Source of the DNA: Paracoccaceae bacterium
Lineage (GTDB): Bacteria; Pseudomonadota; Alphaproteobacteria; Rhodobacterales; Rhodobacteraceae
Direction of reading: 5' to 3'
Assembly (NCBI GenBank): GCA_016764835.1
Contig: JAESRD010000118.1
Coordinates: forward strand, 1-13,817
Length of the DNA stretch: 13,817 bases
Under the pieces are notes generated by a model that was not told where the DNA came from, did not search any database, and worked only from the letters and a program-made list of their open reading frames with translations. Position numbers and translations under genes: made by a program. Each line of letters starts with the position of its first letter. The first letter of the stretch is position 1. Shown piece by piece: positions 7,251 through 13,817 of this stretch.

Positions 7251-7715
7251 CTATTCAGAATCCTCCGGTGACAGCATCGCCGCATTACGTAATTCATCAA
7301 GCAGTCGAAGCAGTTCAGTCATGTTATCCATGCCAAATCGGGCCTCAATATCACGGTAAATTGCCTCCGATCCCACCGAGGCTTCCTCAAAAAGGTCCAA
7401 CCCCTTTTTCGATAGAACCACCAAATGGCGTCGGTTATCTTCCGTCTTGACCGAATGTATCAAATCTTTTTCTGACAAAGTTCTGAATATACGGGTCAAA
7501 GACGGCGGCAAAATCACACATCTCTCCGAAAGGGTTTTGGAATCCAGAGGTGAATCATCCGCCAATGCCCGGATAACTCGCCATTGTTGCAGCGTAAGCC
7601 CGTAGCTTTCGACATGCCCCTTGAACCGCCGCATAGTTCCCTCACGCGCGCGCAGCAACGAAATTGGCAAAGCCCGCTGAAAGCTTCGTAGCCGCCGGCC
7701 ATTTACCTCATCCAT
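7251..7715 (-). CDS. hpaR: Homoprotocatechuate degradation operon repressor, MarR family
   Basis: 154 residues, the normal size for HpaR. MarR-type winged-helix regulator: N-terminal dimerisation helix with LPISLLRAREGTMRRF (about 16-31), LTLQQWRVIRAL (40-51), recognition helix region ILPPSLTRIFRTLSEK (68-83), and the wing around KTEDNRRHLVVLSKKG (90-105). The REGTMRRF and LTxQQWRVIRAL segments match HpaR/HpcR of the 4-hydroxyphenylacetate/homoprotocatechuate clusters. HpaR proteins repress the meta-cleavage operon until the aromatic substrate binds. It lies on the same strand as, and directly upstream of, the catabolic genes, not divergent from them as in E. coli. The ATG has AGAGAAG upstream as a ribosome binding site. 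TGTTAA elements in its own leader resemble the hpaF operator, so autoregulation is possible. Confidence 0.9.
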   Translation of the reverse strand: MDEVNGRRLRSFQRALPISLLRAREGTMRRFKGHVESYGLTLQQWRVIRALADDSPLDSKTLSERCVILPPSLTRIFRTLSEKDLIHSVKTEDNRRHLVVLSKKGLDLFEEASVGSEAIYRDIEARFGMDNMTELLRLLDELRNAAMLSPEDSE

Positions 7716-7728
7716 AGATAACTTCTCT

Positions 7729-7737
7729 TGTTAAACA
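7729..7737. promoter_or_regulatory. Dyad TGTTAAACA in the hpaR leader, possible second HpaR site
   Basis: TGTT and AACA arms flank a single central A, 14 bases upstream of the hpaR start codon. The left part, TGTTAA, is identical to a half of the TTAACATGTTAA palindrome before hpaF. A shared half-site suggests HpaR autoregulation, but the motif is short and AT-rich, so chance is possible. Confidence 0.35.
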
Positions 7738-7762
7738 GGTTGCTATTGCTCTTAAGATAGAC

Positions 7763-7791
7763 AGATTACTTTCAAATGAAACAAAAATCAA
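7763..7791 (-). promoter_or_regulatory. Candidate hpaR promoter with dyad in the spacer
   Basis: On the minus strand, TTGATT (plus 7786-7791) and TAATCT (plus 7763-7768) are separated by exactly 17 bases, and the dyad TTTCA-TT-TGAAA (7770-7781) lies in the spacer. The boxes match consensus only partly. It is the best promoter-like arrangement I find upstream of hpaR, about 50 bases before its start codon. Confidence 0.35.
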
Positions 7792-7908
7792 TACTGTCCC
7801 TCCCCCAATACGCCTGCGACATGCCATGGTGAGACAAGCACCTTCATAGGCCAACAACAATCCGCTAAACCTCTCGCAAACGGAACGAACCATACGGAAC
7901 AAATCTAA

Positions 7909-8715
7909 ATGACTCTTTTGGCAAACCTTTCAATGTATGATCCACCACTTATGCGCGACCATACAAATGCACTCTGGGAAACAATTGCACAGCAATTGCG
8001 CAGCATTGGCCTAGATGCTCCAGAAAGATTGCAATGGTCTGATGACATTTTGAGCGACTGGCTGAATAAAAACCTATTGCTCAGCCAGACCTGCGGCTAC
8101 CCCTATGTCAGCAAACTACGTGGCAATGTCAAACTTGTCGGTATTCCCGATTATGGTGCCGTCACCGGAAAACCCGGCTGGTATTACAGCGTCATCATTT
8201 GCCACAAGGATGACCAGCGCAGCCAGCTTGCCAACTTTGCAAAAACCAAATTTGCTTATAATGAAACCAACAGTCAATCCGGCTGTCAGGCCATGATGTA
8301 CACGCTCAAAAAATCAGTCGGTGACGGTAAATTTTTTGCAAAATGCATTGAAACCGGCGCGCATAAAATGTCGGCAAAAGCAGTCTCCGAAGGACGAGCA
8401 GATATTGCAGCAATCGACATAATAACTTGGCAACACCTCTGTCGAGACGAGCCCTTTACCAACAATCTGCGCGTCCTGCATCAAACCGCACCAACACCCG
8501 GCCTGCCCTATATCTGCGCCCAACAATTTGATGCCGCCGCAATAGCCCTTTCTATTCAGAAAGCAATGCACCTATTACCCAAAGAAACCAGCGACGTGCT
8601 ATTCTTAAAGGGGTTTATACCTGCAATAGATCAGGACTATGATCTAATAGATCAACGAAGCCATTTTTCCAAACCTGTATTCAATGCGCATTTCCCCGAT
8701 CAGAAATCAAACTAG
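7909..8715 (+). CDS. PhnD-like substrate-binding-fold protein without signal peptide, function unknown
   Basis: 268 residues. It resembles the phosphate/phosphite/phosphonate ABC-transporter substrate-binding family (PhnD, PF12974-like type II periplasmic-binding fold). Segments supporting this: LLLSQTCGYPY (56-66), GIPDYG (78-83), KPGWYYSVIICHKDD (88-102), YNETNSQSG (117-125) with the serine-rich ligand-loop pattern, EGRADIAAID (161-170), and TPGLPYI (196-202). The N-terminus MTLLANLSMYDPPLMRDH has no charged-then-hydrophobic signal peptide and no lipobox, so the protein is probably cytoplasmic. No ATPase or permease of a phosphonate type is nearby, so it may be a ligand sensor or an enzyme-like derivative instead of a transport component. 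It is the only plus-strand gene in the window, divergent from hpaR and convergent with xylB, and its DNA looks somewhat more AT-rich than the flanking operons. The ATG at 7909 has a weak GGAAC upstream; an internal ATG at 7933 is less likely because related proteins keep the ANLxMYD start. Confidence 0.75.
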   Translation: MTLLANLSMYDPPLMRDHTNALWETIAQQLRSIGLDAPERLQWSDDILSDWLNKNLLLSQTCGYPYVSKLRGNVKLVGIPDYGAVTGKPGWYYSVIICHKDDQRSQLANFAKTKFAYNETNSQSGCQAMMYTLKKSVGDGKFFAKCIETGAHKMSAKAVSEGRADIAAIDIITWQHLCRDEPFTNNLRVLHQTAPTPGLPYICAQQFDAAAIALSIQKAMHLLPKETSDVLFLKGFIPAIDQDYDLIDQRSHFSKPVFNAHFPDQKSN

Positions 8716-8751
8716 AAGTCTCCTCGATTAGAACACTCAGCCTATCTTCAG

Positions 8752-10203
8752 TTACTGAATAGCCTTTATACTGGGGTAAGCCGCACAAAATGCCTGATAG
8801 CCCTCATTAAATACGCCCCGCATTGAGACATCAGGGTATATTGTTTCGCTAATCTCAGGCGCTGTCATTATCTGTTCAACCGTCGCCCCCGTTGCCGCGA
8901 CCATACCCAGCCTTGCCGCCCCCAATGCTGCACCGAACTCACCGCTACTCGGCAAATGCAGCGGCACATCAAGCACCGTCGCAATCAACCGTAGCCAATA
9001 GCGCGACGCTGTGCCGCCGCCTATCGCAATCAGTTGTTCAATCCGCGCATCGGTGGCGATTAGCGCCTCGAAACTGTCGCGTAGCCCAAACGCCACGCCT
9101 TCCAGCACGGCACGGGTCAAATCTTCGCGCGTCGTTTCTGTCGCCAGCCCGGTAAACGAGCCGCGAATTTCGGCGTCATTATGCGGCGTCCGCTCACCTG
9201 ACAGATAAGGCAAATATCTGACACGCCCCGGCGCCATCAGTTCATCCCCAAGCACCGTCGTCAACTCTGATGGTGATTTTTCAGTAATTTTTGCAAGCCA
9301 ATTCAAACTGTTAGTGGCAGAGAGCATTACCCCCATCTGATACCAACGCCCCGGTATCGCATGGCAAAATGTGTGCAATGCCGTCTCAGGCGCTGGCCGG
9401 TAGCCGCCGCGCGCCGACAAAAGCACCCCCGATGTGCCAAGTGAGACAAAGCCCTGCCCCTCATCCAGCGCACCGATCCCGCAGGCCGCAGCCGCGTTAT
9501 CACCCGCCCCACCGGCGACAATAACCCTGCCTGAAAGTCCCCATTCTTTTGCCAAAGCGCCGCGCAGCGCCCCCGCAGCCTCAGAACCTTCAACCAGCTC
9601 CGGCATCTGGTCGCGCCGCATATGGCTGACTTCCAACAGCTTGTCAGACCAACACCGTTTGCCCGTATCGAGCCAAGACGTGCCCGCACTGTCAGACATG
9701 TCGGCCACATATTTACCGGTCAAATAGTAGTTCAAATAGGCGGCGGGCAGCAGCACCTTAGCGATTTTGCCAAATATCTCTGGCTCATGCTCACGCACCC
9801 ATTCCAGCTTTGGCGCAGTAAACCCAGGAAACACAATATTGCCCGATAATTCGCGCACATTTTCAGCCCCGTCCAGCCGTTCGGCTTGGGCCTTTGACCG
9901 CGTGTCATTCCACAAAATACAAGGCCGCAGCACATCGCCCGCCGCATCCAACAATGTCGCCCCATGCATATGTCCGGCAACGCCAATCCCCTGAACCGCG
10001 GCAAATTCCGGAAACTTGCCCCGCAATTCGCCGACCGCCCCCTCAAGGGCTTCAATCCAGTCGGCCGGGTCTTGTTCTGAGTATCCCGCATGCGGATGCG
10101 TCACCCCATAATGCCGCTCAGCCGCGCCAATCGGTTTACCGCCGCTGTTCACAAGCAGGGCGCGCAGCCCCGATGTTCCGAGGTCAATTCCCAGAAACGT
10201 CAT
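8752..10203 (-). CDS. xylB: Xylulokinase (FGGY family)
   Basis: 483 residues, matching E. coli XylB (484). It phosphorylates D-xylulose with ATP to D-xylulose 5-phosphate, the entry to the pentose phosphate pathway. FGGY-family features: GIDLGTSGLRALLV at the N-terminus with D7, GHMHGATLLD (77-86) and ILWNDTRS (96-103) at the sugar site, the catalytic aspartate D235 in GGAGDNAAAACG, FVSLGTSGVLLSA (252-264), YLSGERTPHND, and GGGTASRYWLRLIATVL in the nucleotide-binding domain. The ATG follows the mtlK stop codon immediately (TAA then ATG), with AAAGG upstream, so the two are translationally coupled. It is the last gene of the polyol operon and ends 36 bases from the convergent PhnD-like gene. 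I see no strong terminator in that gap. Another ketopentose kinase specificity, such as ribulokinase, is less likely given the XylB-like motifs. Confidence 0.94.
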   Translation of the reverse strand: MTFLGIDLGTSGLRALLVNSGGKPIGAAERHYGVTHPHAGYSEQDPADWIEALEGAVGELRGKFPEFAAVQGIGVAGHMHGATLLDAAGDVLRPCILWNDTRSKAQAERLDGAENVRELSGNIVFPGFTAPKLEWVREHEPEIFGKIAKVLLPAAYLNYYLTGKYVADMSDSAGTSWLDTGKRCWSDKLLEVSHMRRDQMPELVEGSEAAGALRGALAKEWGLSGRVIVAGGAGDNAAAACGIGALDEGQGFVSLGTSGVLLSARGGYRPAPETALHTFCHAIPGRWYQMGVMLSATNSLNWLAKITEKSPSELTTVLGDELMAPGRVRYLPYLSGERTPHNDAEIRGSFTGLATETTREDLTRAVLEGVAFGLRDSFEALIATDARIEQLIAIGGGTASRYWLRLIATVLDVPLHLPSSGEFGAALGAARLGMVAATGATVEQIMTAPEISETIYPDVSMRGVFNEGYQAFCAAYPSIKAIQ

Positions 10204-11676
10204 TTAAGTGCCTTTCAAATATTCATGCATCGCAGCATTCATGCCGCGTTGGTAAATGACGGTCAGCCAATGCTCAAAAGCAGTGGCAAAACGTGGCTCT
10301 TGGCCGAGGCTACCATAGATTTGGCGCATCCCAAGCCAATGTAATGGCATTTTTTGCGCCTTTATCGCGCGGGCCTTTAACGCGTCCCAAAATGGATCAT
10401 TTGGCACAATCTCGCTGCCATCTTCACGCGTACCTTGGCACATCCGCGCCCATGCCGCCTCGGCAAATGCCAGCCCATCAATCGCCGCCCCGGCCTTTAA
10501 CGCGTCGCGCAATGTTGGCAAAACAAAGCCAGGGTGGCGCGACGAGCCATCATAAGCCACCCGTTTTACAGTGTCGGCAATGGCCGGATTGGCAAACCGC
10601 GCGGCCACCAGTTCTACATATTCTGACGGGCTCATCCCCGGTGCCGGCACAACCTGCGGCACAATCTCATCCATGGCCACTTTGTGAAACATGCGCCCAA
10701 GCGCCTCATGCTGCATGCATTCACAAACCGTGCCAATGCCTAGAACCTCGCCCGCATTGGCCAAGACCTGATGGCCCGCATTCAAGATCCGCAGCTTCTG
10801 GGTTTCATACGCATGCAGCGCATCAGAAAACGTGGCCCCCACCTTGTCCCAGTCGGGCCGCCCGGCACAAAAATCATCCTCAATAACCCATTGGCGAAAG
10901 TACTCATGGCTGACCGGCACCGCATCATCAATGCCAAACTGGCGCGCAAGCGCCAGCTCCTTTGGCCCGGTCGCAGGCACTATACAATCCACCATCGCAT
11001 TGGGAAAACTACAGTTCTCATCAATCCAGTCGGCCAATTCCGGGTCAGACAGCCGCGCCAGCCCAACAACGCTCTGGCGCAGAATATTTCCGTTTCCCTG
11101 CAAATTATCGCAGCTCTGACAGGTCATTGGCCCAACACCGCGCGCGCGCCGCAGCTTTAGCGCCGCAACAATCGCGCCAAACGCGGTTTGCGGCCGCCCC
11201 GGCTGTGCCGCATCGGCGACAATATCGGCGTGGCCCGCATCAAACCCGTGGCTCACCGGGTCCATATAATAGCCGCCCTCAGTCACCGTCAGCGACACAA
11301 TGCGAATGGCCGGCTCAGCCAGCTGTGCTATCAGCGCGCCATTACCGTCTTGCACCGGCAAATAGCCAATCATCGAGCCAACAATCTCGGCCGACACCCC
11401 GTCAGGCCGCAGCTCTATCAGCGTTGTCAGGTAATCTTGCGCTGCCAGTTTGTCGCGCATCGCGCTGTCATAGGGCCGTATTCCGGCACCAATAATCGCC
11501 CAATCATGCGCCAGCCCCTGCTGCATAAGCCTGTGCAAATACCAAGATTGATGCGCCCGGTGAAAGTTGCCCAGCCCAATATGAACAATGCCCGGCTTCA
11601 GCCCCGCCCTGTCATATTCGGGCCGCATAATGCTATCCGGCAGCCCAGCCAACATGCCTTGGTTTAGTTTTATCAC
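10204..11676 (-). CDS. mtlK: Mannitol/D-arabinitol 2-dehydrogenase (polyol-specific long-chain dehydrogenase)
   Basis: 490 residues, the usual length of the long-chain mannitol dehydrogenase family (zinc-independent). It oxidises D-mannitol to D-fructose with NAD, and family members also turn D-arabinitol into D-xylulose. The N-terminal Rossmann motif is IVHIGLGNFHRAHQ (about 30-43). Catalytic residues of the Pseudomonas fluorescens enzyme are present at nearly the same numbers: K294, N299 and H302 in KLRILNAGHQ, and N191 in SCDNLQGNG. The start is GTG at 11676, overlapping the HAD gene stop by four bases (GTGA), with AGGA seven bases upstream. With xylulokinase immediately downstream and a zinc polyol dehydrogenase upstream, this is the MtlK-type enzyme of the Rhodobacter polyol operon. 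Substrate preference among mannitol, arabinitol and sorbitol cannot be decided from sequence. Fructuronate/tagaturonate reductases are the related alternatives but fit the context less well. Confidence 0.9.
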   Translation of the reverse strand: MIKLNQGMLAGLPDSIMRPEYDRAGLKPGIVHIGLGNFHRAHQSWYLHRLMQQGLAHDWAIIGAGIRPYDSAMRDKLAAQDYLTTLIELRPDGVSAEIVGSMIGYLPVQDGNGALIAQLAEPAIRIVSLTVTEGGYYMDPVSHGFDAGHADIVADAAQPGRPQTAFGAIVAALKLRRARGVGPMTCQSCDNLQGNGNILRQSVVGLARLSDPELADWIDENCSFPNAMVDCIVPATGPKELALARQFGIDDAVPVSHEYFRQWVIEDDFCAGRPDWDKVGATFSDALHAYETQKLRILNAGHQVLANAGEVLGIGTVCECMQHEALGRMFHKVAMDEIVPQVVPAPGMSPSEYVELVAARFANPAIADTVKRVAYDGSSRHPGFVLPTLRDALKAGAAIDGLAFAEAAWARMCQGTREDGSEIVPNDPFWDALKARAIKAQKMPLHWLGMRQIYGSLGQEPRFATAFEHWLTVIYQRGMNAAMHEYLKGT

Positions 11677-12401
11677 GATATATTCCTAGGCCGCGTTTTT
11701 GATCCACCCCATGGGAACGGGTATAAGAGAGCCTTGGTCGCCCCGGCCATATCCGACACAACCGATACCGCCCCTTTTTCCCGCAACAGCGCCGTATGCG
11801 CCTCGCGTATCCCCTCAAGATGTGAGCCTCCGACAAAGCCAACCGCCTGCATCCCGGCGGCAACCGCGCCCTCGACCCCGTGCGGCGAGTCCTCAAACAC
11901 AATGCACTCAGCTGGCAGAACACCCAAGTTCTGCGCCGCAAACAAAAAGATGTCCGGCGCCGGCTTGCCCTGTTCAACTTGATCGGCGCTAAAAGCCACG
12001 CCGTCAAACCAATCAGCCAGATCGCTATGGCTCAAAGTCTCATTCATCCGCCTAATCGACCCACCCGTGGCAATCGCCACCAAAAGCCCGTTATTGCGCA
12101 GGGCTTTGAGCATCTTTTTCACGCCACTGAACCGCCGCAAATTATCTTGGTAATCTTTGAACAGCCGCGCCTCGACCCGCATGATGAAATCTTCGCGCGA
12201 TGTCTCGCCGGTTTGCTGCGCCGCATAATCAAAGATCACCCGCATCGACACGCCAAGAAACCGCGCCCTGATCTCGTCAAAGGTCACGCCGCTCATCCCC
12301 ATATCGCTCATTTCCTGAGCGATCGCGCCAATGGCCATGGTCTCACTGTCGACAAGACAGCCATCAAGGTCAAAAATTACTGCGCGTATGAGAGGTGTCA
12401 T
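11673..12401 (-). CDS. HAD-superfamily (subfamily IA) phosphatase/phosphoglucomutase-like hydrolase
   Basis: 242 residues with all four HAD motifs: nucleophile and acid D11/D13 in VIFDLDGCLVDSE, the Thr of motif II in VAIATGG (about 113-119), the lysine of motif III in VEQGKPAPDIF (about 142-152), and the acidic motif IV in IVFEDSPHGVEGA (about 166-178). A small helical cap lies between motifs I and II, as in beta-phosphoglucomutase-like and sugar-phosphate phosphatases. The usual Thr or Val after DxDG is Cys here, which is tolerated in the family. Placement between the transporter ATPase and mtlK suggests action on a sugar or polyol phosphate, for example dephosphorylating a pool or dead-end product, but the substrate cannot be named. 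It overlaps mtlK by four bases. It starts 92 bases after the ATPase stop, the widest gap of this operon; a GGAA upstream of the ATG is a modest ribosome binding site. Confidence 0.87.
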   Translation of the reverse strand: MTPLIRAVIFDLDGCLVDSETMAIGAIAQEMSDMGMSGVTFDEIRARFLGVSMRVIFDYAAQQTGETSREDFIMRVEARLFKDYQDNLRRFSGVKKMLKALRNNGLLVAIATGGSIRRMNETLSHSDLADWFDGVAFSADQVEQGKPAPDIFLFAAQNLGVLPAECIVFEDSPHGVEGAVAAGMQAVGFVGGSHLEGIREAHTALLREKGAVSVVSDMAGATKALLYPFPWGGSKTRPRNIS

Positions 12402-12427
12402 TACATTTGTTCCATCAAATAGGCCCG

Positions 12428-12475
12428 TCGCCGCAAAGACCGCGTTTCAACAACAGCCAATATGCGCTGCGGCGA
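12428..12475. repeat. Inverted repeat TCGCCGCA/TGCGGCGA in the ATPase-HAD intercistronic gap
   Basis: TCGCCGCA at 12428-12435 and TGCGGCGA at 12468-12475 are perfect 8-base inverted arms separated by 32 bases, and a few more GC pairs can form outside with a bulge. It lies in the only sizeable gap of the polyol operon, after the ABC ATPase stop. It is not followed by a T-run on the minus strand, so it is not a classical terminator. An mRNA stem-loop affecting stability or partial readthrough is possible. Confidence 0.4.
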
Positions 12476-12493
12476 ACCGGGGAAACCCTTTCT

Positions 12494-13555
12494 CTAGATC
12501 CGCGCTTGGCTCTTGCTATCAAACAAATGCACATCGGCCGGGTTGATGATAAAGCCAATCTCTGAGCCGGGTTTTGCCGCGATCCGATCCTTGACCAAAG
12601 CATCAAGCAGCTCGCTGCCAGATCTTGCAAAGATTTGCGTCTCTGAGCCAGTCGGCTCAACCACAATCACATTCAGCGCCACGCCCGCAGCACCAATGCC
12701 AATATGTTCAGGCCGTACACCATAAGTCACCGCGCGTCCGACTTCGGCCACCCCCTCACTCACCGGCAAAACCAGCCCGCCCTCAGAGACAAACCGTTCA
12801 ACGCCGCCCACGATCTCAATCTTGCCCTGCAAGAAGTTCATTGACGGCGAGCCAATAAACCCAGCGACAAACACATTATGTGGCCGGTCATAAAGGTCCA
12901 GCGGCGAGCCAATTTGCTCAACCCGGCCGTCGCGCATGACCACAATCTTGTCAGCCATGGTCATGGCTTCAATCTGGTCATGGGTCACATAAACAATCGT
13001 GGTGCCAAGCCGTTGATGCAGCTCTTTGATCTCAACCCGCATGGTCACACGCAGCTTGGCATCAAGGTTCGACAATGGCTCGTCAAACAAGAAAACCTGC
13101 GGATTGCGCACAATCGCCCGGCCCATAGCCACCCGTTGGCGCTGGCCACCAGAAAGCTCTTTCGGATAACGGTCAAGCAGCGGCATAAGGTCCAAAACTT
13201 CCGCCGCCTTTTCAACCTGCTCTTTTATCTGCGCTGCTGGCTGTTTGGCCATTTTCAGCGGAAAGCCAATATTGTCAAACACGGTTTTATGCGGGTAAAG
13301 CGCATAGCTCTGGAACACCATCGCAATGTCGCGCTCCTTGGGCAGCACGTCATTCACGACCCTGTCGCCAATAGAGATTGTGCCGCTGTTTATCTCTTCA
13401 AGCCCGGCAAGCATCCGCAGCAATGTTGATTTGCCACAGCCCGAAGGCCCGACCAGCACAACAAATTCGCCATCATCGATATCAACGCTGACACCGTGCA
13501 TGACCTGCACCTTACCATAGCGTTTGTATACATTATCTATTTTTACGGTAGCCAC
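12494..13555 (-). CDS. ABC transporter ATP-binding protein, MalK/UgpC/SmoK type (polyol import)
   Basis: 353 residues, typical for the carbohydrate-import CUT1 ATPases. Walker A GPSGCGKST (36-44), Q-loop Q82 in VFQSYALYPH, signature LSGGQRQR (134-141), Walker B VFLFDEP (154-160) and the switch histidine H192 in VTHDQ are all intact. The C-terminal part from about residue 236 is the regulatory/TOBE-like domain, containing YGVRPEHIGI (about 285-294). It energises inner-membrane import of a sugar or polyol. In Rhodobacter sphaeroides the equivalent gene of the sorbitol/mannitol operon is smoK, and the flanking dehydrogenases point the same way here. Permease and binding-protein genes are absent and should lie upstream beyond the right edge. 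AAGGAAC gives a good ribosome binding site. It starts 14 bases after the preceding dehydrogenase. Other substrates handled by this broad family (maltose, glycerol-3-phosphate, trehalose) are less consistent with the neighbours. Confidence 0.93.
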   Translation of the reverse strand: MATVKIDNVYKRYGKVQVMHGVSVDIDDGEFVVLVGPSGCGKSTLLRMLAGLEEINSGTISIGDRVVNDVLPKERDIAMVFQSYALYPHKTVFDNIGFPLKMAKQPAAQIKEQVEKAAEVLDLMPLLDRYPKELSGGQRQRVAMGRAIVRNPQVFLFDEPLSNLDAKLRVTMRVEIKELHQRLGTTIVYVTHDQIEAMTMADKIVVMRDGRVEQIGSPLDLYDRPHNVFVAGFIGSPSMNFLQGKIEIVGGVERFVSEGGLVLPVSEGVAEVGRAVTYGVRPEHIGIGAAGVALNVIVVEPTGSETQIFARSGSELLDALVKDRIAAKPGSEIGFIINPADVHLFDSKSQARI

Positions 13556-13569
13556 GGTTCTGTTCCTTA

Positions 13570-13817
13570 CTACTGCGGGAGTTCGATCTGCATTTTCACA
13601 TCAGCCGGTGGGCTTGATGCTGCAATCTCAAATGCCTGCACACTGTCTTTGAATTCAAATGTTCTTGTTATCAGCGGTTTAACGTCAATCATGCCAGAGC
13701 TGAGCATGGCGACACAACGCGGAAAAACATGCGCATAACGGAAGATATTCTCTATCCGCGCCTCGCGCACCATCGCCGCCCCGGCATCGTAATCAACCGG
13801 CTCACTTTGCCCGCCAA
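13570..13817 (-). CDS. Zinc-dependent polyol (xylitol/L-iditol) dehydrogenase, C-terminal part
   Basis: About 81 C-terminal codons; the frame is open to the right edge, where the gene continues. The visible translation runs from GGQSEPVDYDAGAAMVREAR through ENIFRYAHVFPRCVAMLSSG and IDVKPLITRTFEFKDSVQAF to a PPADVKMQIELPQ end. It matches the C-terminal end of medium-chain, zinc-type alcohol dehydrogenases of the sorbitol/xylitol dehydrogenase group, with the FRYAHVFPR and DVKPLITRTF segments typical of that group. The catalytic zinc ligands and Rossmann motif lie outside the window. Such an enzyme would oxidise xylitol to D-xylulose or a hexitol to a ketose. It precedes the transporter ATPase by 14 bases, so it belongs to the same operon. 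The substrate call rests on context and this C-terminal fragment only. Confidence 0.82.
   Translation of the reverse strand, partial: GGQSEPVDYDAGAAMVREARIENIFRYAHVFPRCVAMLSSGMIDVKPLITRTFEFKDSVQAFEIAASSPPADVKMQIELPQ

Larger units (their letters stand above)
7716..7908. other. Divergent intergenic region between hpaR and the PhnD-like gene
   Basis: 193 bases with no convincing coding content. On the hpaR side it holds a possible promoter and two short dyads (listed separately). On the side of the plus-strand gene it contains ACGGAAC twice, 14 bases apart (7880-7886 and 7894-7900); the second copy supplies the GGA that serves as a weak ribosome binding site for the ATG at 7909. I see no good -35/-10 pair for the plus-strand gene and no terminator. 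Confidence 0.5.

Noticed and set aside
8747..8759. Perfect dyad TTCAGTTACTGAA at the xylB stop codon, considered as a bidirectional terminator
   Set aside because: The stem would be only five to six weak pairs with no T-run on either strand; a functional terminator cannot be claimed.
10771..11667. Several plus-strand reading frames above 120 codons opposite mtlK
   Set aside because: All overlap the mtlK gene, show low-complexity Pro/Arg/Gln composition and no domain; shadows.
1..13817. CRISPR arrays, transposases, phage genes, tRNA or rRNA genes
   Set aside because: No regularly spaced repeats, no transposase or integrase motifs, no terminal inverted repeats, and no tRNA or rRNA signatures were seen on either strand; the window is dense metabolic operon.

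Overview
The window reads as chromosomal DNA of an alphaproteobacterium, most likely of the Rhodobacterales/Roseobacter type. This rests on the moderately high GC, the tightly packed operons, and a polyol block (zinc polyol dehydrogenase, MalK-like ATPase, MtlK-type long-chain dehydrogenase, xylulokinase) that resembles the Rhodobacter sphaeroides smo/mtlK/xylB locus. The assignment is inferred from gene content and recognised protein families; no database search was possible.

Region 1 (1-7715, all minus strand) is a homoprotocatechuate (3,4-dihydroxyphenylacetate) meta-cleavage operon with its regulator. In the direction of transcription it runs hpaR (MarR repressor), a 67-bp promoter/operator gap, hpaF, hpaE, hpaD, a succinate-semialdehyde dehydrogenase (gabD-like), a single-domain FAH-family protein (hpaG-like), hpaH, hpaI, and the 5' end of a thiamine-diphosphate enzyme that leaves the window on the left. 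Together these account for ring cleavage (HpaD), oxidation of the semialdehyde (HpaE), isomerisation (HpaF), decarboxylation/isomerisation (HpaG-like), hydration (HpaH), aldol cleavage to pyruvate and succinic semialdehyde (HpaI), and conversion of the latter to succinate. The genes that make homoprotocatechuate (hpaBC) and an uptake system are not in the window. A perfect 12-bp palindrome sits exactly on the probable -10 box in front of hpaF and is the obvious candidate HpaR operator.

Region 2 (7716-8751) is a 193-bp divergent intergenic stretch followed by the only plus-strand gene: a PhnD-like substrate-binding-fold protein with no signal peptide and no transporter partners. It is of unknown function.

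Region 3 (8752-13817, all minus strand) is the distal part of a polyol uptake and catabolism operon. In order of transcription it holds the C-terminal end of a zinc-dependent polyol/xylitol dehydrogenase, an ABC-transporter ATPase of the MalK/UgpC/SmoK type, a HAD-family phosphatase, a mannitol/arabinitol dehydrogenase, and xylulokinase. Permeases and the binding protein are expected beyond the right edge. Two dehydrogenases plus xylulokinase suggest that pentitols (xylitol, D-arabinitol) are funnelled to D-xylulose 5-phosphate, with mannitol as another possible substrate.

No stretch above 300 bases lacks a gene. I see no rRNA, tRNA, insertion sequence, phage gene or CRISPR array. Most of the window is ordinary catabolic chromosome. 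The least explained items are the orphan PhnD-like protein and the thiamine-diphosphate enzyme at the end of the hpa operon.
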